Assembly: GCA_022791495.1 (NCBI GenBank)
Contig: JAAVZE010000032.1
Location: forward strand, 1-64,000
Direction: 5' to 3'
Source: Eubacterium sp.
GTDB taxonomy: Bacteria > Bacillota > Clostridia > Lachnospirales > Lachnospiraceae
DNA length: 64,000 nucleotides
Of the stretch, positions 48,356 to 58,160 are shown piece by piece. Each line of letters opens with the position of its first letter. Positions within the stretch are counted from its first letter, which is position 1. Both the position numbers and the translations under genes were made by a program. The notes below the pieces were generated by a model. It saw nothing but the letters and a program-made list of their open reading frames with translations. It ran no database searches and was not told where the DNA came from.

Positions 48356-49864
48356 ATGTTTCAGATGAAATCAGGCAGGGTTAGACAGAGAAAAGAGGTG
48401 AGAGAGGTGAAGATCTGTATTGTGGCAGAAGGGTGTTATCCCTATGTTGTAGGCGGAGTATCCGGCTGGATTCACAGCATGATCCGCAATTTTCCGAATA
48501 TTGAATTTATCCTGCTGGCCATCGTGGCGAACCGTTCCCAGCGGGGCAGATTTGCCTATGAACTGCCAGAAAATCTCACGGAGGTTCACGAGGTATACTT
48601 AGAGGACCGCGACTGGCAGAACCGGGAGATGAAAAGAAATAAATTCAAATTAAATAAAAAGGAATACCAGGCGCTGAGAAGTATGGTGCTCAATGAAAAG
48701 ATAGACTGGGACATTATCTTTGACCTCTTTTATTTTAAAAAGTTTTCCATCGATGAATTATTGATGGGACCGGATTTTTTTCATATTGCCAGGGAATGTT
48801 ATAAGATCCGCTACTCCCAGATCGTATTCTCGGACTTTTTGTGGACCCTTAGATCCATCTATCTTCCCCTTTTTTTTGTTTTAAAGACCAGGGTTCCTCT
48901 GGCAGACCTGTATCATTGTGTCTCCACTGGTTACGCCGGAATACTGGGAAGTATGGCAAAGCATTTTTACGGCTGCGGCCTGCTGGTCTCAGAGCACGGG
49001 ATCTATACCAGGGAAAGGGAAGAAGAGCTGATCAAAGCAGACTGGGTGGATGGGATCTATAAAAATATATGGATCGAACAGTTTAAAAAGATGTCTCTGG
49101 CAGCCTATGACCGGGCGGATCTGGTTACCAGCCTGTACGAACACGCCAGAGGCCTCCAGATCGAGCTGGGATGCCCTGCCGAAAAAACCAGGGTAACCCC
49201 CAACGGCATCGATACGGGAAGACTGGAAGAAATTCCCTATAAGAAGGGGGAAGAGCGAAATATGATCCAGATCGGGGCGGTACTCCGGGTGACCCCCATC
49301 AAGGATGTGAAGACGATGATCCAGGCATTTTCTTTTGCCAAAAAGAAGGTACCAGCCCTTCGTCTGTTTATCATGGGACCTTGTGACGAGGATGAGGAAT
49401 ATGCAGGGGAGTGTTTTGAACTGGTAGAAACACTGGGGGTATCCGATGTGGTATTCACCGGGCGGGTGGACGTCAGGGAATACCTGGGGCGTATGGATAT
49501 GACCATTCTCACCAGTATCAGTGAAGGGCAGCCGCTGACGATATTAGAGAGCTTTGCGGCGCATAAGCCGGTGATCGCCACTGATGTGGGGAACTGCCGG
49601 GGGCTGATCTATGGTGAGGAGGACGATTTTGGGACAGCGGGGATTCTCACCCACATTATGAATCTGGAAGAGATTACCGATGCCATGGTGGAGCTGGCAC
49701 AGAATCAGGAACAGAGAGAACGGATGGGGGAAAACGGATACCGCCGGGTAATGAGCAAATATAAGATCGAGGACATGCGGAAGACCTATCGTGAAATTTA
49801 TTACGATTTTTGTGGACATTTTGGCGGGATCTGGAGTGAAGAAGCATTTTCTGTTACCGGATAG
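48356..49864 (+). CDS. pelF: Pel-type GT4 glycosyltransferase PelF
   Basis: KICIVAEGCYPYVVGGVSGWIHSMIRNFPNIEF; SEHGIYTREREEELI; SISEGQPLTILESFAAHKPVIATDVGNCRGLI. Confidence 0.92.
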   Translation: MFQMKSGRVRQRKEVREVKICIVAEGCYPYVVGGVSGWIHSMIRNFPNIEFILLAIVANRSQRGRFAYELPENLTEVHEVYLEDRDWQNREMKRNKFKLNKKEYQALRSMVLNEKIDWDIIFDLFYFKKFSIDELLMGPDFFHIARECYKIRYSQIVFSDFLWTLRSIYLPLFFVLKTRVPLADLYHCVSTGYAGILGSMAKHFYGCGLLVSEHGIYTREREEELIKADWVDGIYKNIWIEQFKKMSLAAYDRADLVTSLYEHARGLQIELGCPAEKTRVTPNGIDTGRLEEIPYKKGEERNMIQIGAVLRVTPIKDVKTMIQAFSFAKKKVPALRLFIMGPCDEDEEYAGECFELVETLGVSDVVFTGRVDVREYLGRMDMTILTSISEGQPLTILESFAAHKPVIATDVGNCRGLIYGEEDDFGTAGILTHIMNLEEITDAMVELAQNQEQRERMGENGYRRVMSKYKIEDMRKTYREIYYDFCGHFGGIWSEEAFSVTG

Positions 49865-49879
49865 AGGGGAGAGGTGATT

Positions 49880-51355
49880 ATGGCTGGAATCGGCGTAAAA
49901 CTGAATAAAATATACAATAAGAATACGCTGACTACCAATCTGGTCGGTATGGGATACAGTACGGTGATCACCATCGCTCCTATGATCATGGTGATTTTTG
50001 CTATTGTTGCGATGCAGCTAATATTGGAGATTTCAAAAACCGGTTATGCAGCCAGGGAGTTGTTTGCCTGCACTGTCCTTTATATCTTTGTTTTTTCCCT
50101 GCTGACAGCGGCCCCCTTTAATTCTGTTTTGTCAAGATATATGTCCGATGTGATCTATGATGAGACTTACGATGACGTTCTTCCCTGTTTTTATATGGGG
50201 ATGGTTATAAATGTTGGATTCAGCTGCCTGTTTGGCATCCCCTTCTGTATCAGGGAGTATATGGTGGCGCAGGTGTCTGGTGCTTTTGTCGCAGTCGGCT
50301 ACTGCGGATATGTTTTGCTGGTTCTGGTATTCTATGAGATGCTGTATCTGTCTATCTGTAAAGATTATAAGAAGATCTCCTTCTTTTTCTTTCTGGGGAT
50401 GGTGCTGACCGTAGGCTTATCTGCTGCACTTGTCTATTGGTTCCATTTGGAAAAGACCTTTTCTATGCTGGTTTCTCTGGATGTTGGGTTCCTTTTGATC
50501 GCCAGCCTGGAGATCGCCGTGATACGAAATTATTTCCGGGGAAACAGTGGGGAATATAAAAGGGTACTACACTATTTTAAGCGGTACTGGAAGCTTATCG
50601 TGACGAATTTTCTCTATATCCTTGGATTGTTTATCCACAATTTTGTATTCTGGACCACAGAACTTCAGATGGTGGTGGCGGACACCTTCGTGAGTGCTCC
50701 TTCCTACGATCTGGCGACCTGCCTTGCCATGTTTACCAATATTTCTACTTCGATTATTTTTATTTCCCGGATAGAAATGCATTTTCACGAGAGATATAAG
50801 GCCTACTCGGAGGCGGTGATCGGCGGCAGGGAGATGGACATTGATCTGGCGAAAAAACGGATGTTCCGTCAGGTTTCCGAGGAATTAATGAATCTCGCCA
50901 GAATCCAGTTTATTATTTCTGCGGTCCTGTTCTTTCTGTGTATTATCCTGCTTCCCAGGTTTGGTTTTGGGGGAATGGTGATGAAGATTTATCCATGTCT
51001 GGCAGCAGGTTATTTTATATTATTTATCATGTATGCAGCGATTATTTTCCTGTATTATTTTAATGATCTCACGGGCTCTCTTCTGACTGCACTGATTTTT
51101 TGCCTGTCAACTCTTGGTGGAAGCATTGTAGCGGTGAACCTGTCGGAGATCTGGTATGGGATCGGTGTGTTCACAGGAGCTTTTCTGGGTTGGTGCAGTG
51201 CCTACTACCGCCTGAACTGGCTGGAAGACCATCTCGATGAGCATGTGTTCTGCCGGGGAAGCATCTTGGAGGCTGGGCATGGTAAACAGCCGGATTCCAA
51301 AGTGTTTGACCGGTATTCGCTGGTGTTACAGCAAAAAGAGAATGAGGAGGCGTGA
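49880..51355 (+). CDS. pelG: Exopolysaccharide Pel transporter PelG
   Basis: AGIGVKLNKIYNKNTLTTNLVGMGYSTVITIAPMIMV; multi-TM; directly follows pelF. Confidence 0.9.
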   Translation: MAGIGVKLNKIYNKNTLTTNLVGMGYSTVITIAPMIMVIFAIVAMQLILEISKTGYAARELFACTVLYIFVFSLLTAAPFNSVLSRYMSDVIYDETYDDVLPCFYMGMVINVGFSCLFGIPFCIREYMVAQVSGAFVAVGYCGYVLLVLVFYEMLYLSICKDYKKISFFFFLGMVLTVGLSAALVYWFHLEKTFSMLVSLDVGFLLIASLEIAVIRNYFRGNSGEYKRVLHYFKRYWKLIVTNFLYILGLFIHNFVFWTTELQMVVADTFVSAPSYDLATCLAMFTNISTSIIFISRIEMHFHERYKAYSEAVIGGREMDIDLAKKRMFRQVSEELMNLARIQFIISAVLFFLCIILLPRFGFGGMVMKIYPCLAAGYFILFIMYAAIIFLYYFNDLTGSLLTALIFCLSTLGGSIVAVNLSEIWYGIGVFTGAFLGWCSAYYRLNWLEDHLDEHVFCRGSILEAGHGKQPDSKVFDRYSLVLQQKENEEA

Positions 51356-51360
51356 AGTCC

Positions 51361-51732
51361 ATGCATACAGGGGAGATATTACGGATTGTAATGATCACAG
51401 CGGGTGTATTAATTTTTATGCAGACTATTTTATCTTTGGCAAAACGTCGGTTAAAGGAGCAGTTCTGCCTGCTCTGGGGGGTGATATCTTTTCTGCTGGT
51501 TCTGGCGGGGATCCTCCTCCGGCCGGTCGCGCTGAGCCAGTATGTCAGCGGAATGGGTATGCTGCTTATCATAGTGGCGGGTAGTTGTGTGGTGTGCTGT
51601 CTGTATTTTCTGAGCATCCAGCTGTCCGTCCTGGGACGCAAAAATCAGGAGCTTGCCATGCAGGTCTCTCTGCTGAATCAGGAAAATGAGCGGATCCTGG
51701 CAGAACTGGAGGAGCTCAAGAAGAAAAATTAG
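51361..51732 (+). CDS. Small membrane protein with C-terminal coiled coil
   Basis: Hydrophobic segments then LAMQVSLLNQENERILAELEELKKKN; overlaps the PelG stop if the GTG at 51352 is used. Confidence 0.65.
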   Translation: MHTGEILRIVMITAGVLIFMQTILSLAKRRLKEQFCLLWGVISFLLVLAGILLRPVALSQYVSGMGMLLIIVAGSCVVCCLYFLSIQLSVLGRKNQELAMQVSLLNQENERILAELEELKKKN

Positions 51733-51784
51733 TATTTCTATATTCATTAGCTCGATGGAGTCGGGTCAGGCGGGAGGTGTGTGA

Positions 51785-52993
51785 ATGAAGAAGATATTAT
51801 TTGTCATCAATACGCTGGGAGGAGCCGGGGCGGAGACAGCGATGCTGGAACTTTTGCGCAGTCTTTCCCCCAGGGAATATGAGATCTCACTTTTTGTTCT
51901 GCTGAATCAGGGGGAGATGGTGGATCAGCTGCCCTCCCATGTCAGGCTTCTCAATGCAGATTTCTGCCGGGAATCGGTGCTGAGCAGGGAGGGGAAAAAG
52001 AGGCTGAACCGTCATGTGTTCCGAACATTATTCCGGCGGGGTAGTGTGTTTCGCAATCTTCCCTATCTGATAAAAAATCTGGTTTCCATGATCAGGAAGG
52101 GGAAGCTGCTGCCGGATAAACTATTGTGGCGGGTGATGTCTGACGGGGCGCCGGCGCCGGAAGAAACTTATGATCTGGCGGTGGCTTATCTGGAGGGCGG
52201 TTCCGCTTACTTCGTGGCAGATCACGTAAAGGCAGCGAAAAAGGCAGGGTTTATCCACATTGATTATGGGAAAGCCGGGTATACCAGATCTTTGGACCGA
52301 GACTGTTATGCCAGATTTGACCGGATCTACACGGTGTCAGATGAGGTGCGCCGGCATTTTCTGGAGACCTATCCGGAATACGGGGAAAAGACGGAGATCT
52401 TTCATAATATGATCGATCCGGGAAGGATCCGGGAGCGGGCGGCGCTCCCTGGCGGGTTTGAGGATGATTTTGATGGGGTCCGTATCCTTACTGTGGGGAG
52501 GCTTACTGCCCAGAAAGCCTATGGAACAGCGGTAGATGCGATGAAACTTCTGAAGGAAATGGGACAAAATGTGAGATGGTATGTATTGGGAGAGGGCGAG
52601 GAACGCAGGCTATTGGAGAAGAAGATCCAGCAGTATGGTCTGGAAAAAGATTTTCTTCTGCTGGGAGCCAAAGAAAACCCATATCCTTATTATGCCCAGA
52701 CAGACCTCTACGTTCACTGCACCCGCTACGAGGGGAAAAGCATCGCCATACAGGAAGCACAGACGCTGGGATGTACGATCCTGGTTTCTGACTGCAGCGG
52801 CAACAGGGAGCAGGTCAGAGACGGCATTGACGGCAGAATGTGTGAGCTGTCTGCAGAAGGGATTCGAGACGGAATCTGTGAATTGCTCCGGGATCCGGGA
52901 GCATGCCGGCGTTACGGAGAGGAAGCGGCAAAAAAGGATCTTGTGGAGAGAGAGCAGCTGGAACGGCTGCTGGGCCTGATCACGGAAGGATAG
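51785..52993 (+). CDS. GT4-family glycosyltransferase
   Basis: ILFVINTLGGAGAETAMLELLRSL; ILTVGRLTAQKAYGTAVDAMKLL; HCTRYEGKSIAIQEAQTLGCTILVSDCSGNREQV. Confidence 0.93.
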   Translation: MKKILFVINTLGGAGAETAMLELLRSLSPREYEISLFVLLNQGEMVDQLPSHVRLLNADFCRESVLSREGKKRLNRHVFRTLFRRGSVFRNLPYLIKNLVSMIRKGKLLPDKLLWRVMSDGAPAPEETYDLAVAYLEGGSAYFVADHVKAAKKAGFIHIDYGKAGYTRSLDRDCYARFDRIYTVSDEVRRHFLETYPEYGEKTEIFHNMIDPGRIRERAALPGGFEDDFDGVRILTVGRLTAQKAYGTAVDAMKLLKEMGQNVRWYVLGEGEERRLLEKKIQQYGLEKDFLLLGAKENPYPYYAQTDLYVHCTRYEGKSIAIQEAQTLGCTILVSDCSGNREQVRDGIDGRMCELSAEGIRDGICELLRDPGACRRYGEEAAKKDLVEREQLERLLGLITEG

Positions 52994-53005
52994 GGAGGTG
53001 ACGAT

Positions 53006-53782
53006 ATGGAAGAGACGAAGGAATTACTGATTATAATTCCCGCGTATAATGAAGAAAAAAATATAGAGAAGCTGCTGGACCAGCTGGAACAGCCGGACAT
53101 TGCCGCCATCGCTGATGTGTTGATCATGAATGATGCATCTTCCGACGCTACAAACTGGATCGTAAAGGGACGGAAGTACCAGATCGTTACCCATGTATTT
53201 AATCTTGGCTATGGAAGTGCCCTGCAGCTGGGATACAAGTATGCGATCCGCAGAGGATATGAGTATGTGATCCAGATGGATGCGGACGGTCAGCATGATG
53301 TGTGCAATATACCTGTGATCTATAAGAAATTAAAAACAGCGGATGAACAGGGAAAGAAGCCGGATATCGTGCTGGGATCGAGATTTATGGAGGGAAGCAC
53401 TCCCTTTCCTGTCTCCCTGGCGAAAAAACTTGCCTGGTCACTGTTCCGCACCCTGATCTTTCTTGGAACCAAACGGAAGATCGCGGATCCCACCACAGGG
53501 CTGCAGGGGCTCAGCCGCCGGGTGGTTATCTTTTATTCCCGCTACAATCATTTTGACGACCGGTATCCCGATGCCAATATCATCATGCAGATGCTGCTTC
53601 TGGGCTTCCGGCTGGTGGAGGTTCCGGCGGTGATGCACCCGCGGACCGAGGGAGTCAGTATGCACTCGGGGTTAAAGCCACTGTTTTATATGTGCCGGAT
53701 GCTGTTTTCTATCCTTGCCGTCTGGGTAGGAATACGAATATTCAAGCTGGATGCGGGGGCTGCCGATGAAAAGGATGCATAG
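53006..53782 (+). CDS. Family 2 glycosyltransferase (DPM1/undecaprenyl-P transferase-like)
   Basis: LLIIIPAYNEEKNIEKLLDQLEQ; VIQMDADGQHD; DPTTGLQGLSRRVV. Confidence 0.92.
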   Translation: MEETKELLIIIPAYNEEKNIEKLLDQLEQPDIAAIADVLIMNDASSDATNWIVKGRKYQIVTHVFNLGYGSALQLGYKYAIRRGYEYVIQMDADGQHDVCNIPVIYKKLKTADEQGKKPDIVLGSRFMEGSTPFPVSLAKKLAWSLFRTLIFLGTKRKIADPTTGLQGLSRRVVIFYSRYNHFDDRYPDANIIMQMLLLGFRLVEVPAVMHPRTEGVSMHSGLKPLFYMCRMLFSILAVWVGIRIFKLDAGAADEKDA

Positions 53783-55052
53783 ATGGAGGTTTGAGCCCTT
53801 TGAACTCATAGAGTCTGCCGAAGAGTTGTACAATCCGGGGCGGGGTTGGTATCAGATCCATACCTTTGAAACCGGAACCTGCAGGACGCCGGAGGAAATG
53901 AGGAGCAGTCTCCATGAAACCGATTCCCTTGTGCTTCTCTTGATCCGCATACCCGCCAGCGGTGACTTTATAAAACGGGAGGAACTGGATTGGATCCGCA
54001 GCATTCTAAAGACTTTTTTTGAGGCTGGGAAGGATATCCTGCTACGATTTGTCTACGATCTGGAGGGAAAAGGACTGGAAAATGAACCAGACTGTTTTGC
54101 TATAGTGGAGGGGCATTTTCAGCAGCTGGCGAAATTGATGGGAGCAAAGGCACAGCATATTTTTGTGTATCAGGGGATACTTGTGGGGAGCTGGGGAGAG
54201 ATGCACACCTCAAGATATCTGTCTTCCAGATATATGTGCCGTCTGGCATCGATCTTTCGGGAAGGCACGGAAGGCAGGATCTATCATTCTGTGCGAAAAC
54301 CTGTCCAGTGGAGACAGATCTTTGACCGGGAGGAATGGGAGAGAGCGGCGAAGACTGCTAAGACCGGGCTGTACAACGATGGTATTCTTGCCTCGGAGAC
54401 AGATCTGGGTACCTTTGGGTACCAGCCCAGGGAAGAGACTGGCTGGGAACAGCCCTGGCTCCCCCAGGAAGAACTGGATTTTGAGGAGCACTTATGCCGG
54501 TATGCGCCCCAGGGCGGTGAGGTGGTCTATGGGGAGATGACAGAAAAGATGTCGCTGGAACAGATCGCCGGACGGCTGTCCCGGATGAATCTCTCCTATC
54601 TCAACCGGGACCATGATAAAAGAGTATTTGAGATCTGGCGAAAGCTGAAATGGCAGAAAGAGGATGTCTGGCAGGGGATGAATGGCTTTGATTATATTGG
54701 CCGTCATCTGGGATACCGGTTTGTGGTACGCAAAGTATTACTAAAACCGGGAAAGAAAGAAATGAAGCTGCAGCTGGAGATCGAAAACATCGGTTTTGCC
54801 AGGATGTATGAAGAGGCAGAACTGTTGCTGGAATATGAGGATCTGGATGGAAATACCGAGATCCAAAAGATCGAAACAGATGTACGAAATTGGAACCCCG
54901 GTGGGAGGGTTTGTCTGTCGCAGAACCTGATATCAAGAGAGGGTAAATATTTTCTCTCGATGCGCAGATGCCTTGACAGCAGGGCGGTATATTTTGCCAA
55001 CCGCCAGGGAGAGAAGGGGCGTCTGCTGTTAGGAAAGGTTATTTTATACTGA
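53766..55052 (+). CDS. DUF4874/DUF4832-type protein, no signal peptide
   Basis: YNPGRGWYQIHTFETG; LLRFVYDLEGKG; VYQGILVGSWGEMHTSRY; GLYNDGILASETDLGTFG; GFDYIGRHLGYRFVVR. Confidence 0.75.
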   Translation: MKRMHRWRFEPFELIESAEELYNPGRGWYQIHTFETGTCRTPEEMRSSLHETDSLVLLLIRIPASGDFIKREELDWIRSILKTFFEAGKDILLRFVYDLEGKGLENEPDCFAIVEGHFQQLAKLMGAKAQHIFVYQGILVGSWGEMHTSRYLSSRYMCRLASIFREGTEGRIYHSVRKPVQWRQIFDREEWERAAKTAKTGLYNDGILASETDLGTFGYQPREETGWEQPWLPQEELDFEEHLCRYAPQGGEVVYGEMTEKMSLEQIAGRLSRMNLSYLNRDHDKRVFEIWRKLKWQKEDVWQGMNGFDYIGRHLGYRFVVRKVLLKPGKKEMKLQLEIENIGFARMYEEAELLLEYEDLDGNTEIQKIETDVRNWNPGGRVCLSQNLISREGKYFLSMRRCLDSRAVYFANRQGEKGRLLLGKVILY

Positions 55053-56469
55053 GCTGCCCGCAGACCACATCTTCTTCTGAACTCTGCCCGCCATTGGCAA
55101 ACTGGATGGAAATGCCGGTGGATTGGTCAGTCATGGACAGAGAGAGCTGCCAGGTTCCCGCCGGGATGGATTTTATATCCATGGACACGGACAGGGTCTG
55201 CGGTTTGTCTGGCAGCAGGGTCCGGTTATCAAAAGCGACTGGAAGGGATATTTTTTCTCCGCTGGAAGTATTGTGGAGAAGGATCTCTGTGTCAAAAGAG
55301 CGGTAGGCTGGCGAGAATCCAGTGTTTTCCACAGTTATGTGCAGGGCAGGCCGGGGACGAAATCCTTCTGTGCCTGTCACCCAGGAATTCCGCACCACAT
55401 ACCGGTAGCCCAGATGGGCGGCGATATAGTCATAGCCGTCTGCCCCGTCAAAAGGATCACCGGGGGTTCCCTGAAACTGGGAAGCTTTCCATTTGTCCAG
55501 CACAGAAGAATCATGGTCGGCGCTGAGATAGGACACATGCATCTGTCTCAGATCCGGGACTGCACGGTTCAGGTCATTGTAAGGATTATCCAGGACAGCT
55601 TCGCCTCCATTGGGCACATAAAGACAGAGCTGGTTCTGAAACCGGATCTCTTCTGACCGGGTTCCCTTTTCGGCGGGATCACTGGTTCCGGCAAAGGGAG
55701 TGTCATCGTAGGTGCCACAGTCGTACACATCACCGAGCATACCGTCATTGTAGAGACCGAGGCGCGCCGGAAGGCCTCCGGTATATGCCTGGCTGCTGTC
55801 CAAAGGTGTTCTGGTACCTGTGATGATCCGCAGATGCTGTGGCGTCCGAACGGATAAAAATATATCCGGGGAAGTCACAGAGGCAAGGGTTTCCATAAAC
55901 AGAGTGAGATGTTCCCTGTCTCCATAATGGGTCTGGTTCATCTCCCCGCAGTTGCCGGTAAATATTCCCTGCAGGAGGAAGACATGGCTGGAGAAGCGGT
56001 TCACCACCGGTGCCACCTGTTTCATATGGGACAGGATCCGCTCCTGGCTGGCTGGCTCTGTCTGGAGGGCATTCCCCTCCCAGTCGTAGAGGAAGCGGAC
56101 AATAAGCTGTCTGTCTGCGCCGGAAAATGTAGAAAGTATCGTATCCAGCTGATCCAGGGCAGAGTTGCTGATGGGGCTGCCAGAATAATTCTTGAGGTTG
56201 ATCTGCAGCAGAAGGATGGACTGGGAGTCGTTGGCCAGCATATTTTCACACCACTGCTGAGCGGGTTCCCTGCCTTCCTCTGACAGAAGATAGCCATAGA
56301 GGTGATAGAACCCACAATAGGGATTATTCAGTATCTCACTGTTCTCTTCCATGGCTGCAGCCTCATACTGGATGCGGGGAACAGTGAAGTAAAACAGGGC
56401 ACACAGCCCGCATACCAGAACCAGGCTGCCCAACAGAATATATCGTTTTTTTAAGATAAAATGGGACAT
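55039..56469 (-). CDS. DUF4874/DUF4832-type protein, membrane-anchored paralogue
   Basis: N-terminal TM; NNPYCGFYHLYGY; RFLYDWEGNA; LLQGIFTGNCGEMNQTHY; GLYNDGMLGDVYDCGTYDD; GYDYIAAHLGYRYVVRNSW. Confidence 0.75.
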   Translation of the reverse strand: MSHFILKKRYILLGSLVLVCGLCALFYFTVPRIQYEAAAMEENSEILNNPYCGFYHLYGYLLSEEGREPAQQWCENMLANDSQSILLLQINLKNYSGSPISNSALDQLDTILSTFSGADRQLIVRFLYDWEGNALQTEPASQERILSHMKQVAPVVNRFSSHVFLLQGIFTGNCGEMNQTHYGDREHLTLFMETLASVTSPDIFLSVRTPQHLRIITGTRTPLDSSQAYTGGLPARLGLYNDGMLGDVYDCGTYDDTPFAGTSDPAEKGTRSEEIRFQNQLCLYVPNGGEAVLDNPYNDLNRAVPDLRQMHVSYLSADHDSSVLDKWKASQFQGTPGDPFDGADGYDYIAAHLGYRYVVRNSWVTGTEGFRPRPALHITVENTGFSPAYRSFDTEILLHNTSSGEKISLPVAFDNRTLLPDKPQTLSVSMDIKSIPAGTWQLSLSMTDQSTGISIQFANGGQSSEEDVVCGQLSIK

Positions 56470-56618
56470 AGAGAATTTTCCTTCCTATATGGTGGCGCCG
56501 CCAGGACGGCATGTCTGATCAGCGGTATAGGGCAGGCTCAGATCAGCGCTATTGAGCTAAGTATAACATAGAAGCAGAAAGAATACGATAAAAAAGTAAA
56601 AGGGGGCGAAAGAAAGTG

Positions 56619-58160
56619 ATGGAGAGAAGCAGGACGGAGCACTCGGTCCGCAATACCACTGCGGCGATGGTATCGAAGATCGTCGCGATCCTTATGGGGT
56701 TTGCCACAAGAGTGGTGTTCACCCATTGCCTCAGTGAGAGCTATGTCGGGGTAAATGGTCTCTTTTCGGATGTGCTGAATGTGCTGGCGCTGTCTGAACT
56801 GGGGGTGGGTACTGCTATTACCTATGCCCTTTATAAGCCGATCGCGGAAGGGGATTTTGAGCGGCAGAAATCCCTTATGAAGATGTACTGCCGGTTTTAT
56901 CGAATTGTGGCGGGGATCGTCTTAGCAGGGGGGCTGGCGGTCATCCCATTTATGGATGTACTCATCCGGCATCAGCCGGAAGTGGATCATCTGATATTGA
57001 TCTATCTGATGTATCTGACAAATTCGGTGCTGTCCTATCTGCTGATCTACAAAAAGACACTGATCGATGCCCATCAGCTCAGCTATATCGGAGAGATCTA
57101 CCAGATGATATTTCTTCTGATCCAGGATACGCTGCAAATCATACTTCTTCTGGCGACCCATAATTTTATACTGTTTCTCGTCATATATATTTTGTGTACT
57201 CTGGGAAATAATATCAGCATATCCAGGAAGGCGAACCGCCTCTATCCCTATCTGAGAGAGAAGAACATCCAGCCCCTGGATCCCGAGGAGAGAAAGGGAA
57301 TATTTAAAAACATCCGCGCCATGCTTATGCACAAGATCGGGGACGTAGTGGTAAATAATACCGACAATCTAATGTTGTCCTCCATCGTGGGGATCATCAG
57401 CGTGGGCTGTTATTCCAACTACTATCTGGTGATCGGTTCCATCCATCAGCTGGTGAGCCAGGTGTTCCGTGGGATCACAGCCAGCGTGGGAAATCTGGGT
57501 GTGACTGAGGACAGCGGCCGGGTGAGACGGATCTTCGAGAGTTCTTTTTTTGTGGGACAGTGGATGTATGGTTTTGCGGTGATCTGTCTCTATGAACTGT
57601 TAAATCCCTTTGTGGAGATCAGCTTTGGATACCAGTATGTATTTCCGATGGAGGTGGTTCTGGTTTTATGCCTCAATTTTTTCGTCACAGGAATGCGGCA
57701 GGCGGCGCTGGTATTTCGGGATTCACTGGGATTGTTCTGGTTTGACCGGTACAAATCCCTGGCAGGGGCGCTTTTGAATCTGGTGATCTCTATCGTTCTG
57801 GCAAGGCAGTACGGTACGGTGGGCGTATTTGCCGGGACGCTGATCAGTACGCTCCTGACCTCCTTCTGGGTAGAACCGTGGATTCTGTACCGGCATAGTT
57901 TAAAGAGCAGGGCCGCCTCTTATTTCCTGCGTTATGGATTTTATACGGCAGTGGTGGCAGGAGCGGGGTTTGTGACAAATCTGCTCTGTCTCAGAGTGGG
58001 GGGCGGAACGTGGAGAATTTTAGGCATCCGTTTACTGATTTGTATCACGATTCCGAATCTTATTTTTCTTCTCTGCTATTTCCGAACGAAGGAATTCCGG
58101 TTTTTGTGTAAGAAGTTTATCAGTGTGACGGATAAATGGAGGGAAAGGGCCAATGAATAA
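56619..58160 (+). CDS. Wzx-like polysaccharide flippase
   Basis: RNTTAAMVSKIVAILMGFATRVVFTHCLSESYVGVNGLFSDVLNVLALSELGVGTAITYALYKPIAEGD; multi-TM. Confidence 0.9.
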   Translation: MERSRTEHSVRNTTAAMVSKIVAILMGFATRVVFTHCLSESYVGVNGLFSDVLNVLALSELGVGTAITYALYKPIAEGDFERQKSLMKMYCRFYRIVAGIVLAGGLAVIPFMDVLIRHQPEVDHLILIYLMYLTNSVLSYLLIYKKTLIDAHQLSYIGEIYQMIFLLIQDTLQIILLLATHNFILFLVIYILCTLGNNISISRKANRLYPYLREKNIQPLDPEERKGIFKNIRAMLMHKIGDVVVNNTDNLMLSSIVGIISVGCYSNYYLVIGSIHQLVSQVFRGITASVGNLGVTEDSGRVRRIFESSFFVGQWMYGFAVICLYELLNPFVEISFGYQYVFPMEVVLVLCLNFFVTGMRQAALVFRDSLGLFWFDRYKSLAGALLNLVISIVLARQYGTVGVFAGTLISTLLTSFWVEPWILYRHSLKSRAASYFLRYGFYTAVVAGAGFVTNLLCLRVGGGTWRILGIRLLICITIPNLIFLLCYFRTKEFRFLCKKFISVTDKWRERANE

